The notes under the pieces are model-generated. The model was given only the letters and a program-made list of their open reading frames with translations. It ran no database searches and had not been told where the DNA came from. Of a stretch of 64,000 nucleotides of DNA, positions 54,821 through 63,711 are shown one piece after another. Both the position numbers and the translations under genes were made by a program. Source of the stretch: Nocardia brasiliensis NBRC 14402 (lineage in GTDB: Bacteria > Actinomycetota > Actinomycetes > Mycobacteriales > Mycobacteriaceae); NCBI RefSeq assembly GCF_000308475.2, contig NZ_BAFT02000004.1:31684-95683 (forward strand), given 5' to 3'. Position 1 is the stretch's first letter. The number at the start of each line of letters is the position of its first letter.

Positions 54821-55098
54821 ACCGAGCCGGATCGCTCAACCCGTCGCCCTCCGCCTCGGTGTCGGACTGACGAAGCGCGCAAGTTCACGGACGGAGACGA
54901 TCCCGGGCAGGTCGACAACGGGAAGGGTCCGGAGGCAAAGCACCCGAGCGGGTTGTAGAGGTCGCATGAGAGCAACCGAACCGTGCCCCCGACGAACTAC
55001 GAACAGCACGGGTCTTCGACCTCAGACCAACCCATCGCTCACGGTACCGGTCCAGCGCCAGCTCGCTTCTAGAAGACAGGCGCGCAACCACCGATAGC
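54821..55098. other. Intergenic stretch before the island
   Basis: About 280 bases with no convincing gene. A minus-strand frame of 73 codons exists but lacks a ribosome site and a recognisable sequence. May mark the left edge of the island. Confidence 0.35.
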
Positions 55099-55275
55099 TT
55101 ACTCATCGGTTCGCCGGAGCAAGATCTCCAGAATTCTGCGCGCGTCGGTCCGGCGTCCGCGATCGCGCGAAAGCGTAGCCACGAAGGCTATCGACATGGT
55201 TGTAACGGCGTACAGCCCTCCGGCATAGCTGCCCACCAGCGCGGTCTGAGAAACGGCTGCATACAACAGGTTCAT
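55099..55275 (-). CDS. Small membrane protein, 58 aa
   Basis: Translated by hand: MNLLYAAVSQTALVGSYAGG, a hydrophobic helix LYAVTTMSIAFVATLSRDRG, then a basic helix RTDARRILEILLRRTDE. GAGAGG lies six bases before the ATG. One or two helices with a charged inner tail. It is divergent from the XRE gene and may belong to the same system. Confidence 0.6.
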   Translation of the reverse strand: MNLLYAAVSQTALVGSYAGGLYAVTTMSIAFVATLSRDRGRRTDARRILEILLRRTDE

Positions 55276-55457
55276 GGCTAACCTCTCACGTCACTGCGAG
55301 GCCGCCTGCTAGCGACCTGACCTCACCAATTGGTGGGTCGAATCACGGGCTGTGGAACCGAATTCGGATCCGGCTTTCGATCGAAAGCTATCCTGCTGGT
55401 CAGCGCCATTTCCAGCCGATCCGACTGGGATCCGACACGACATCGAAGGGATAGTCG

Positions 55458-55904
55458 ATGGTCCGAAATTTCCGTCCGACAGAGGGACCGCACATCGACT
55501 CCACTGTGTTATCCGAACTTGCACGCCTGTGGGACCAAGCGGTGAACCACGCGTCATGCGACGATTCCTCCAGCCAGAACATCTCGCAGAAGCAGCTTGC
55601 TGATCAATCTGGAGTCCCAACCCAGACGATCAGCTCGTGGTCGACCGGAGCGTCACTGCCCAGGGACATGGACCGGTTGGTCGCCGTCGGAAGGGTTTTG
55701 GCCCGGTGGGCTGGCGAGTCGGCTCCTACTGTCCGTGACTGGGAGCGCCGCTTGACGATAGATCGCGCAGTCTCGGCAGAGACTTCGACCAAGCCGCCTC
55801 GAGCTACCGCCGAGGGAGCCATGGTGACCAACGAGATCTCGGGAGCGGTGAGCGGGAACGTTATTCAAACCGGTCAGGTCCACGGCGACATCACCTTCAA
55901 CTAA
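55458..55904 (+). CDS. XRE-family DNA-binding protein with a C-terminal RHIM-like motif
   Basis: 148 residues. Residues ~40-85 form an XRE helix-turn-helix (ISQKQLADQSGVPTQTISSW). A charged linker follows, and the last 21 residues read ISGAVSGNVIQTGQVHGDI then TFN, alternating hydrophobic and polar residues around N-V-I-Q-T-G. This looks like the RHIM-related bacterial amyloid signalling sequences. The neighbouring convergent NTPase has a matching segment at its N-terminus. Ribosome site GAAGGG precedes the ATG. The stop overlaps the NTPase gene's stop by four bases. A DNA-binding effector linked by an amyloid motif would be unusual; function is inference. Confidence 0.8.
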   Translation: MVRNFRPTEGPHIDSTVLSELARLWDQAVNHASCDDSSSQNISQKQLADQSGVPTQTISSWSTGASLPRDMDRLVAVGRVLARWAGESAPTVRDWERRLTIDRAVSAETSTKPPRATAEGAMVTNEISGAVSGNVIQTGQVHGDITFN

Positions 55905-58273
55905 GCAGCAGGGGTCGAGGCCTCGCGCGATCGCAGCACACGAGCGCGTCTAACCCACCACATCGCGGAGGCGACACGGCCGACCTGGAACAGCAGTTGA
56001 GCTAGTGAGGTCACCGCCTCGATGTCGCCGACTTCCGCCGCTTGCCGGAGCCACCGCTGAGCCTGGTCGGTGTTGCCGGTGTGGGCGAACGCGGCCGCAA
56101 GGTTGAAGACTGCATCACGGTCGCCACGTTCAGCCGCCATCGTCAGCGGTTCTATCGCTTCATCGTACCGTTCCAGTTCGAACAGTATCTCGGCCAGTTC
56201 CATGGCCGCATCGCAATCACCAAGAGCCACTGCTTGTTCCAGTTGCGCGATAGCGTCCGGAATCCGACCAGCCTCGTATGAGAGCCGGCTGAGCATGCGC
56301 ATCGAGGGCGAATGGCCATCAGTTGCCGCGCGGCGGTACCAGGCTTCGGCTTCCTCGTTCGCCCCCGCGCGGGCAAACAAATTCCCCACGTTGAACGCGG
56401 CCCCAGCCAATCCCTTTTCTGCGGCATTGCGATACCACTTCTCGGCTTCGACCAGATCACCAGCGTTGTTCCGCAGCACACCGAGGTTCAAAGCGGCCTC
56501 GGCAGAGCCTTGTTCGTATGCGAGTTCGTACCAGTGCACGGCGAGCTCGAGGCGACCCGAATCATGATGGAACAGACCGATATTGAATGCCGCGTAGAAA
56601 TCCCCGAGCTCATTCGCGCGGGAGTACCAGATCTGTGCCTCGTCGCGGCGGCCAGTGGTACTCATGATGTTGCCCAGGTTGGTGGCACAGCGATGTTCAC
56701 CTGTCTCCGCACCGCGGCGGTACCAAGACTCGGCCTCTTCGATCAAGCCCGACTGTTCCAAGTCGAAACCGAGCCTGAAACACGCCTCAGGATGTCCCGC
56801 CTCCGCTGCTGCGCGACACCACTGGCGCGCCTCCGCCTCTTCACCGTCTTCGCCCATCAACACACTGAGGTTGAAAGCAGCCCCGGGTTCCCCTGCTTCG
56901 GCAGACTGAAGAAACAACGCGCGCGCCTCATCTGGGCGTTCGGTCTCCAACATGAGAACACCGAGGTTGTATGCGGCAATGGCGGCGAGATCAATCGACG
57001 AATGGGTGATTCTGCTTCGCCAGATCGCCTCGGCAACTCGAAGCGATACCGCTGTCGCGGCTTCTGCCGCGCGAATAGCGACACCCATTGCGTCGTGATC
57101 CGTTGTTACATACTGCTCCACCCGTTGCCACACCAAATCCTTGACAGGGGGGCGAGTGGACAGCTGCTCAATTCGGTCCACGAGGTACTGGAATACCGAC
57201 CACCGGTCTTCCTGAACCGGCAACAGCGGGCTCGTGACCCCCAGCCTCGTTTCGCAGGCCCATGCGAAGGCCTCTGGCAGTGGCTCCGCACGAAGGAGCG
57301 AACCGCCCTGATCCTCCAGATACGTCTCATGCAGACCAACGAGCAAGGACCGCGGATAGGGCCCAGGTAGCCCGGCGCGTTCCAGGTCAACGGCCGCGGA
57401 TACCAAGGCCGCTCCTCGGGGCCGACCACCGACATCGAAAGCTCGCCGCCATTCGGACCAAATCGCGGGACCTGCCGCGAGGTATTCGGCTATGCCATAG
57501 TGGCGATGACACTCGACCGCCTCGGCGATGCGTTCATCGTTCTGGGCAACTGCCCGCTCGAGTTCGGCCGGGCTCCAGACTCTCGGCAACATGATCGGGT
57601 CCACCATGGCGAGCACCCGTGCCCCGATATTCGCACGCTGCCCGAGCGATGAATCCACTGAATTGCGAGAGCTCTGGTTGAACAGCTCGAACTGCGGCGT
57701 ACGGATCGTCCCGACGATCGGGACCCGCTGTCGGATGCAGGCCGCAAGCATGACGGGGTCCAATTCCCCTGGCCCCAGAAACCTTTCGAGATCATCGAGC
57801 CACAACACACAACGAACACCGGACCGGAGTACCGCTTCCAGTACGATCGGAAGATCCGATCCGACGACAGGCGCCGCGACACAAAAATCCGGCATAGTTG
57901 CGAGCATCGCCTCGTACGCGGCCCTTGTCTTCCCAGCAGCCGAGCTGCCTACCAGATAGACCATGCCGCCTCCGTCCCGAACGGCTTCCATCCTCGAAGA
58001 CAACTGGTCATCGACATCACGGTGGACGTAGGGCGGGACGCCGTCATCACCAGGTCCAGGGCGAGATCGAAGTACACCGGCCTGAACAGCATCCCAGTCT
58101 CTGACCAACGGCCAATTGTCCGGATTTGCCAGATAGGCGGCAGCTTTCGGCCCCTCGCTGACAACGTTGATCGACCCGGCGACATTGCCGGTTTGAACCA
58201 CTGAGCCATACACGATCCCGCTGGCATCGTTTCCGACCACATCGTGGACTACACCATCACCCGAACCCGGCAC
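55901..58273 (-). CDS. NLR-like NTPase with N-terminal RHIM-like motif and Sel1/TPR repeats
   Basis: 790 residues. N-terminal residues 18-37 read SGIVYGSVVQTGNVAGSINV, a RHIM-like amyloid motif matching the one in the convergent XRE protein. A P-loop NTPase follows: Walker A GSSAAGKT (109-116) and Walker B CVLWLDDLERF (155-165), with the family segment PPYVHRDVDDQL before it. The C-terminal ~340 residues are Sel1/TPR-type repeats (AAYNLGVLMLETERPDEARA, AAFNVGNLFARAGANEEAEA). GTG start is set by GAGGGG seven bases upstream and puts the motif at the very N-terminus; an ATG 198 bases earlier is possible. Layout fits sensor (repeats), switch (NTPase) and amyloid output, as in bacterial NLR-like defence proteins. 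Confidence 0.85.
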   Translation of the reverse strand: MPGSGDGVVHDVVGNDASGIVYGSVVQTGNVAGSINVVSEGPKAAAYLANPDNWPLVRDWDAVQAGVLRSRPGPGDDGVPPYVHRDVDDQLSSRMEAVRDGGGMVYLVGSSAAGKTRAAYEAMLATMPDFCVAAPVVGSDLPIVLEAVLRSGVRCVLWLDDLERFLGPGELDPVMLAACIRQRVPIVGTIRTPQFELFNQSSRNSVDSSLGQRANIGARVLAMVDPIMLPRVWSPAELERAVAQNDERIAEAVECHRHYGIAEYLAAGPAIWSEWRRAFDVGGRPRGAALVSAAVDLERAGLPGPYPRSLLVGLHETYLEDQGGSLLRAEPLPEAFAWACETRLGVTSPLLPVQEDRWSVFQYLVDRIEQLSTRPPVKDLVWQRVEQYVTTDHDAMGVAIRAAEAATAVSLRVAEAIWRSRITHSSIDLAAIAAYNLGVLMLETERPDEARALFLQSAEAGEPGAAFNLSVLMGEDGEEAEARQWCRAAAEAGHPEACFRLGFDLEQSGLIEEAESWYRRGAETGEHRCATNLGNIMSTTGRRDEAQIWYSRANELGDFYAAFNIGLFHHDSGRLELAVHWYELAYEQGSAEAALNLGVLRNNAGDLVEAEKWYRNAAEKGLAGAAFNVGNLFARAGANEEAEAWYRRAATDGHSPSMRMLSRLSYEAGRIPDAIAQLEQAVALGDCDAAMELAEILFELERYDEAIEPLTMAAERGDRDAVFNLAAAFAHTGNTDQAQRWLRQAAEVGDIEAVTSLAQLLFQVGRVASAMWWVRRARVLRSREASTPAA

Positions 58274-58383
58274 TTCCCAACCCCTCAGGCCGATTCCAAA
58301 GCTCCGACTTCCACAGTCTCTGTTCGGAATACGATAGCTGCGTCTCCGCCACGATTCAGCCAGTTCGACAAGGGGGTTTGCCA

Positions 58384-60273
58384 GTGGGTAAGTCACGTCG
58401 AGAACGCACCGAGCACGCGGCACCCGACCGTCCTGCGTCCACGCTGGATCTGGGCGCCGCGGAGAAGGCACTGACCAAACTCCTGTTCGATCCGTCGGCC
58501 CAGAGCAGCTTCGCCGGTGCCTACGCAGCCGGCTATGCAGCCGTCGGAGTAGCTCAGATCCACGACGATGGACCTTCGTGGTTTCACGAGACGGACCCGC
58601 TCGACCTGATCGTCCTCGGGTGTGCGTATCCGAAAGTATTCAGCGGTCCGGACGAGTTCGGCAATGCACGAACAGCCTGGCTGCACCTGATCCGCGACAC
58701 TCCCCTCTGGGCCGGCATCCAATACCTGATCGACGCGGCCGTGCGACTCACCAACCTCCATGGATTGCCAATCGACGACGGCTCCATACTGTTGGCTTTG
58801 TGTGCGTCCCTGAACGACGGCGGACTGGACAAACTCGAGATACCGGAGGACCTCCGACTGGAGAACGCACTCGCCGATGCACGGTTCGTGCGCGGTGGTC
58901 CAATGGCCGACTACACATTGCCGACCGCTTCGGAGCATGCTCACCAACAGGCAGTCCGGTTCATGGGCAATCTCGGTCCGTCCTCCGCAGGAGACAACAC
59001 TTGCGCCGAGTACATTCGCGATGGCCTCTACCTCCTTGAACTCGCTGGACTCCCCGTACACGCCGAAAGCTGGGTGCTCCTGGTGGCTTTGTTCGTGTCA
59101 CTCACCGCTTCTGACGAAGAACCGATCGATGAGTTGAGTGATCGTGCCGGCGCATGGGCTCTAGGCCTCGATGACAGCGCCCCGTTGACAGCAGTCGTCG
59201 ACGCCATCATGTTCGCCGCTGAACAAGGCATCGAGCCCACGGCGACTTTGGGGCACCTATATGCACTTCCTCAATTCACAGCTGTTGTCGATCCAGAGTC
59301 TCGACGATGGCACAGCGAGCCCGGAACCGATTTCATACCGCTTGCTTTCGAGTTCGGGCACAAACAAGTTAGAACGAGATTCGGACGCACAGTTCGGGTA
59401 GATCCAGACCTGAAGGAGGCCCTCCGAGCTCTGGAGGATAGTTTTCGCGAAAAATTCGGCCGTGATCCAAACCCAGATGATCCCGTACTCTTCGATCCAG
59501 ACCAAGCTATGCCGACACCCATATCAGAGACCGCCCTGTCCGATATCTGGCAATCCATAGCCGACAACACAACTGATCGAAGAATTTCCGCCTTCGTCCT
59601 CGCCGCGAAGGAAGTCGGCTACCTTGTAACCGAAGATAATGAAGAGCTTTTCAGTCAAGACGAGCGAGAAGCCTTCTATGAAGCCGTCGACTTCCAACTG
59701 AGACTGCAAGACATGAGTCCGCTCGAGTCGACGTCCCTTGTATTGAGGCAAATTATCCAAGGGATACTTGACGGATCCGCCGACTGGCAGGCGCCTCGGA
59801 GATTCATTCAACATGTGGTCGATGCTGATGAGTCTGACTCCGACTTTGGCCCATCCTTGGTTGAATTGTTGATTCTAACCCCAATCGCTTGGCTGAACCA
59901 CCTCAAGCGCAGAGGGGTCTCGGAATGGGACCTGCGGGAGGCAGTGAATTGGCTCGATAAGGAACATGGCGGGTCCGAAGTCTGCGGAGCAGCAGCAGCT
60001 ATCGCCACGATTTTCTGGAGCACTGCCAATGTATCCAAACTGGAGGAACATCTCGGCAAACGTTCGACCAATTTCACGCTCAATGATCTACATGACCTCT
60101 TCGACATAGATCTGATGCCAGCAATTATATGGCTGTGCGCGGGACTGACAGCAACAACCGGAAACGGGAAGATTTCCTGGCTCGATAAGTCCATCAGCGT
60201 TCGAAAGCCCAAGAGGGCACGCAAAACCAAATCTAAACCCCGAAAACGCAAGGGGAAGCCGAAGAAGCAGTAG
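58384..60273 (+). CDS. Unknown 629-residue protein with a lysine-rich tail
   Basis: No family recognised. Mostly helical, with many Trp and Leu (for example GIQYLIDAAVRLTNLHGLPI, HAESWVLLVALFVSLTAS, IWLCAGLTATTGNGKISWL). No signal peptide or clear membrane helix. The last ~25 residues are extremely basic (RKPKRARKTKSKPRKRKGKP), suited to nucleic-acid or membrane-surface binding. GTG is chosen because GGGGG lies upstream. The second half has lower GC than its surroundings, suggesting transfer. It is divergent from the NLR gene and may be its third component. Confidence 0.75.
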   Translation: MGKSRRERTEHAAPDRPASTLDLGAAEKALTKLLFDPSAQSSFAGAYAAGYAAVGVAQIHDDGPSWFHETDPLDLIVLGCAYPKVFSGPDEFGNARTAWLHLIRDTPLWAGIQYLIDAAVRLTNLHGLPIDDGSILLALCASLNDGGLDKLEIPEDLRLENALADARFVRGGPMADYTLPTASEHAHQQAVRFMGNLGPSSAGDNTCAEYIRDGLYLLELAGLPVHAESWVLLVALFVSLTASDEEPIDELSDRAGAWALGLDDSAPLTAVVDAIMFAAEQGIEPTATLGHLYALPQFTAVVDPESRRWHSEPGTDFIPLAFEFGHKQVRTRFGRTVRVDPDLKEALRALEDSFREKFGRDPNPDDPVLFDPDQAMPTPISETALSDIWQSIADNTTDRRISAFVLAAKEVGYLVTEDNEELFSQDEREAFYEAVDFQLRLQDMSPLESTSLVLRQIIQGILDGSADWQAPRRFIQHVVDADESDSDFGPSLVELLILTPIAWLNHLKRRGVSEWDLREAVNWLDKEHGGSEVCGAAAAIATIFWSTANVSKLEEHLGKRSTNFTLNDLHDLFDIDLMPAIIWLCAGLTATTGNGKISWLDKSISVRKPKRARKTKSKPRKRKGKPKKQ

Positions 60274-60304
60274 GTCGACCAGGAAGAAGCAGTAGGTCGA
60301 CCAG
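60261..60304. repeat. Perfect tandem duplication, 22 bases x2
   Basis: The last codons and stop of the 629-residue gene are repeated exactly once more (unit GAAGAAGCAGTAGGTCGACC plus AG). Looks like slippage or a trace of a recombination event. Confidence 0.9.
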
Positions 60305-60599
60305 GCAGCGCCAATCAGGCGTGTCCATGCTCGACTGTCACCGCCGAGAGCGGAGGAAGTAGGGCGGTTACATCGCGAGCAATAGTCGCTCATGCAACTC
60401 CTTGATCAACATGCGGTTAACCATGGGTCAGCTCGACGAGAGGGCGCAGCCGATCAGCCCTTCCGGCCCACTCTGCGCCAGCGTGGATCACACTCGGCAT
60501 CGCATTCAGCAACGAGTCTCGCGCTGGTTGTCGATGGGACGGGGAGGAGGCCATTGGGCACGGCATCAGGATTGACGAACCCGAGCAGGGGTCCGTGGT
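60305..60599. other. Gene-poor stretch before the recombinase remnant
   Basis: About 300 bases without a convincing gene. It probably holds decayed sequence upstream of the recombinase remnant. No attachment-site repeat could be assigned by eye. Confidence 0.35.
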
Positions 60600-61050
60600 G
60601 TGGCATCGGGACCGGCGAGCCGGGGCGAAGCGCGCGGGCGCGGCCCGCTGGTCAATCCCGTGCCGTCCTCGCGGTCGCGCCGGGTGGCGTCGGCACACCG
60701 CAGTCCGATTGAGGCGAAGCCACAGTTCCGGTGGGCACGCCTGCGCCAGCGGGTGGCCGACGCGACGCCGCGGGCGATTCCCGATGCGATGTGAGTGAGT
60801 TGCTCGCGGCGATGTCCTGCGATCGGAACCGGGCGCTGTTGCTGTGCTACGTGTTCATCGGCGCGCGAGCCAGCGAGTTGCTCACGGTCACGGTCGGGGC
60901 CGGTAGCCGTATACGTGATCTCCAGGGGCATCCGGCTGTGTCAGCCAGTGCCCGTATCGCCGGCGGCCCAGTTCTACCTGACGCGCTACCTGGACGCGGC
61001 TGGCCTACCCGGGCCAGATGACCCATGGTGGCGGACCCGGCGGGTCGTTC
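60600..61050 (+). pseudogene. Tyrosine recombinase (integrase), fragment with frameshifts
   Basis: Three frames give in order RGPLVNPVPSSRSRRVASAH, the core SELLAAMSCDRNRALLLCYV followed by FIGARASELLTVTVG (catalytic-Arg region GARASELL), and VAVYVISRGIRLCQPVPVSP then YLTRYLDAAGLPGPDDPWWR. This is the middle of a phage-type integrase of the actinobacterial kind; both ends, including the catalytic Tyr, are missing. It marks the right side of the island. Confidence 0.8.
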
Positions 61051-61052
61051 CT

Positions 61053-62615
61053 TCACCCCAAGTCATGGCAGGTCGACGAGTGTCCCGCTTCGACAGCGAC
61101 CGGCGCAGCCGCGACAGACGAGGCCACCAGGGCCGGGGCCCCGGGCTGGCCGAACTTCAGCACGAGATCTCCCAGGTCGACCGTGCTGGTCATTTTCTGG
61201 AAGCTTGCGAGGCTTCCGGGCCATTTGGTCACGACCTTGCCCGCCATGCCCAGGCGATACCAACTGTGGCACCCGCCGGCCTCCCAGACGGAGTCCGCCA
61301 TTGCGCTGTCGACCCAGTCGTTGAAGCTCTGCTGAGCCCTCGGCGACGGCTGGACGGAGACGGCGCCGCTCTCGTCGACGAGCTGAATGTACTGCATGAT
61401 CATCTTCATCTGCGCCTCGATGACCGCGATGATGGACCCACTCGCCTGGGTGTGCGGACCGGTCACGAGGAAGAGGTTGGGGAACCCCGCGACGACGGTG
61501 CCCTTGTACGCGTGTGGCGCTTCGCGCCACGCATCCGCCTTCAGTGACCGCGCGGATTCACCGTAGAACTCTATCCCGGCGTACATGTCGGTCGCGATGA
61601 AGCCGGTCGCGAGAACGACTACGTCGGCGTCCCATTCGCGCCCGTCGTCGGCCACGACGCCGGTCGCGGTCATAGACGAGATCCCGGCCGACCAGACGGT
61701 GGTTCTGCGGTCGGCAAGGGCGGGGTAGAACGTGCTGGAGATGACCGGCCGGCGACAACCGAACCGGTACGACGGTGTCAGGAGGTTACGCAGGGCGGCA
61801 TCGCCGATCTCCGACTCCATGTAGTCCCGCCACTGTCCTTCGATTTCGGCGAGCTGGGCCTCGTCCATGACCGCCTGTGTGTCCGCCTCGACGTTGAACC
61901 GGTGTTCGGCGTCTGCACGGATAACTGCCATCCGCTCCGGTTCGTCCCGGAACCGTGCCTGCGCCTCGACGTCGTAGAACTGTTCGTCCTTCGGCATCAC
62001 ATAGGGCGGGGTGCGGATCACCGCCAGCACGCTCTCGGCCACGTCGACGGCATACGGGAGAACCTGCGCGGCACTGGCGCTCGCACCGACGACCACCACC
62101 CGCCGGCCTTCCAGGGAGACTCGTTCATCCCAATCCGCCGTGTGGATCACCTCGCCGCGAAACGTCTCGCGCCCCGGAAGATCAGGAACGCGAGGGGTGC
62201 TGAGTGAACCACTTGCCATGACCAGGAACCGGCACGACAGCGACGTTCCCACAGCGGTACGCAGGTTCCACACACCGGCGAGCTCGTCCCAATTCGCCGA
62301 CACCAGAGTGGTGTGGAACCGGATGCGGTCCCGGACTCCCAGATCGTCGGCCACTTTGTTGATGTAGGCCAGGATCTCGTCCCACGGCGCGTAGCTGCGC
62401 GTCCACGTCGGGTTCGGCGCGAACGAGAGGCTGTAGAAATGTGCCGGGACGTCGCAGGCAGCATTGGGGTAGCGGTTGTCCCGCCACACCCCACCCAGTT
62501 CTCCGGCACGCTCGAGGATGACGAAGTCGCCCCGGCCCTCCTCCAGGAGGCCGTGGGCAGCACAGATTCCGCCGAAACCCCCACCGACAACGATGGTCTC
62601 GTGGTACTCAGTCAT
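61053..62615 (-). CDS. Flavin monooxygenase / Baeyer-Villiger-type monooxygenase
   Basis: 520 residues. FAD motif VVGGGFGGICAAHGLLEEG, BVMO fingerprint FRGEVIHTADWDE (F-x-G-x3-H-x3-W) and NADPH motif VVVGASASAAQVLP, plus the late segment DVVVLATGFIATDMY. Such enzymes insert oxygen into ketones or hydroxylate small molecules using NADPH. The ATG is chosen over a longer frame that runs through the divergent promoter. It is divergent from a LysR gene, its likely regulator. Confidence 0.9.
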   Translation of the reverse strand: MTEYHETIVVGGGFGGICAAHGLLEEGRGDFVILERAGELGGVWRDNRYPNAACDVPAHFYSLSFAPNPTWTRSYAPWDEILAYINKVADDLGVRDRIRFHTTLVSANWDELAGVWNLRTAVGTSLSCRFLVMASGSLSTPRVPDLPGRETFRGEVIHTADWDERVSLEGRRVVVVGASASAAQVLPYAVDVAESVLAVIRTPPYVMPKDEQFYDVEAQARFRDEPERMAVIRADAEHRFNVEADTQAVMDEAQLAEIEGQWRDYMESEIGDAALRNLLTPSYRFGCRRPVISSTFYPALADRRTTVWSAGISSMTATGVVADDGREWDADVVVLATGFIATDMYAGIEFYGESARSLKADAWREAPHAYKGTVVAGFPNLFLVTGPHTQASGSIIAVIEAQMKMIMQYIQLVDESGAVSVQPSPRAQQSFNDWVDSAMADSVWEAGGCHSWYRLGMAGKVVTKWPGSLASFQKMTSTVDLGDLVLKFGQPGAPALVASSVAAAPVAVEAGHSSTCHDLG

Positions 62616-62757
62616 GGCTTTACTCCACATCTGTTCTGGCAAAACGGCTTTCGTGCATGCGGGAGTCCGTCGACGCAGCTCGGGCGCATGGTGTCCTCCT
62701 CGTCTGTACACACACTCCACGCTGCTCAGGGGGCGCGTCCAAAGCTTGTTTCGCATC

Positions 62758-62782
62758 CCGTGATGCGTTCCAGGCATCACGG
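62758..62782. promoter_or_regulatory. LysR operator dyad
   Basis: CCGTGATGC and GCATCACGG form a perfect 9-bp inverted repeat with a 7-base centre, 27 bases before the LysR start in the divergent region. It likely mediates autoregulation and control of the monooxygenase. Confidence 0.6.
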
Positions 62783-62808
62783 CCGTGAGTCGGCTATCTT
62801 GCGGTGTT

Positions 62809-63711
62809 GTGGACACAGCCAACGCGGTACCGTCGGCCGAGTTCGACCTCCGACTGGTCCGCTACTTCACGGTGGTCGCCGAGCAGCAGCACTTCGCCCG
62901 TGCTGCGGCACTGCTGCACATCACCCAGCCGACCCTGAGCCGTCAGATCCGGACCCTCGAGCAGCGTGTCGGAGCTCGGCTGCTCGACCGCGACCGGCAG
63001 GGCACCCGCCTGACCCCCGCCGGGGCCGCGTTTCTGCCCCACGCCAGGCAGTTGCTGGCGGTCGCCGCAATGGCCGCGGCGGACGCCCGTGCGGCCGCAG
63101 TGCCGAATCAGCTCACCGTCGGCCATACCCGCGGGCTGATCATTACTCCGGCGGTACGACACCTGCGCCACCACCACCCCGAGGCCGAGGTACACACCCT
63201 GCACCTGGAGTTGGCGGAGGTGCGGACGGCACTGTTCGGCCACCGCGTGGACGCTGTCGTGACACGGCTGCCGTTCGCCACCGACGGACTGCGCGTCACC
63301 GTCCTGCACCACGAGCCCCGTGTGCTGCTCGTCGCCCGGTTCCACCGGCTGGCCGACCGGGAATCAGTCACCCTCGACGACATCGCGACCGAGCCGATGC
63401 CGAAATTGCCCGCTGCCGAGTGGGACTCGTTCTGGCGCGTCGACCCCCGCCCCGACGGCACGCCGGCACCCGACGGGCCGCTGGTCAGCCACATCGAGGA
63501 CGTATTCGAACTGATCGCCTCCGGGCAGGTGGTCGCCATCCTGCCCGCCGGGTTGCACGGCGAGGGCACCCGGCCGGACCTGACCTCCATCCCGCTGCAC
63601 GGGGTCGAGCCATCGCAGGTCGTGCTCGCCACCCGCGCCAGGGATAGCGCACACCTGGTGGCCGCGTTTCGCCGGTCCGCCCAGGCCCTGCTGACCGACG
63701 CGAGCTACTAG
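62809..63711 (+). CDS. LysR-family regulator
   Basis: 300 residues. LysR helix-turn-helix at residues ~12-70 (FARAAALLHITQPTLSRQIR) and a substrate-binding domain after it. GTG start chosen; no strong ribosome site, and TATCTT eight bases upstream may be a -10 element of a leaderless mRNA. Divergent from the monooxygenase, which it probably controls in response to a small ligand. Confidence 0.9.
   Translation: MDTANAVPSAEFDLRLVRYFTVVAEQQHFARAAALLHITQPTLSRQIRTLEQRVGARLLDRDRQGTRLTPAGAAFLPHARQLLAVAAMAAADARAAAVPNQLTVGHTRGLIITPAVRHLRHHHPEAEVHTLHLELAEVRTALFGHRVDAVVTRLPFATDGLRVTVLHHEPRVLLVARFHRLADRESVTLDDIATEPMPKLPAAEWDSFWRVDPRPDGTPAPDGPLVSHIEDVFELIASGQVVAILPAGLHGEGTRPDLTSIPLHGVEPSQVVLATRARDSAHLVAAFRRSAQALLTDASY

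Noticed and set aside
54885..55106. 73-codon minus frame
   Set aside because: No ribosome site, Arg/Ser-rich, overlaps the better supported 58-residue gene end.
60392..60712. 106-codon plus frame before the integrase remnant
   Set aside because: Low-complexity Arg/Gly composition and no ribosome site; overlaps remnant sequence in another frame.
62313..63647. 444-codon plus frame across the monooxygenase/LysR region
   Set aside because: Runs antisense to the monooxygenase and out of frame with LysR; no protein features.
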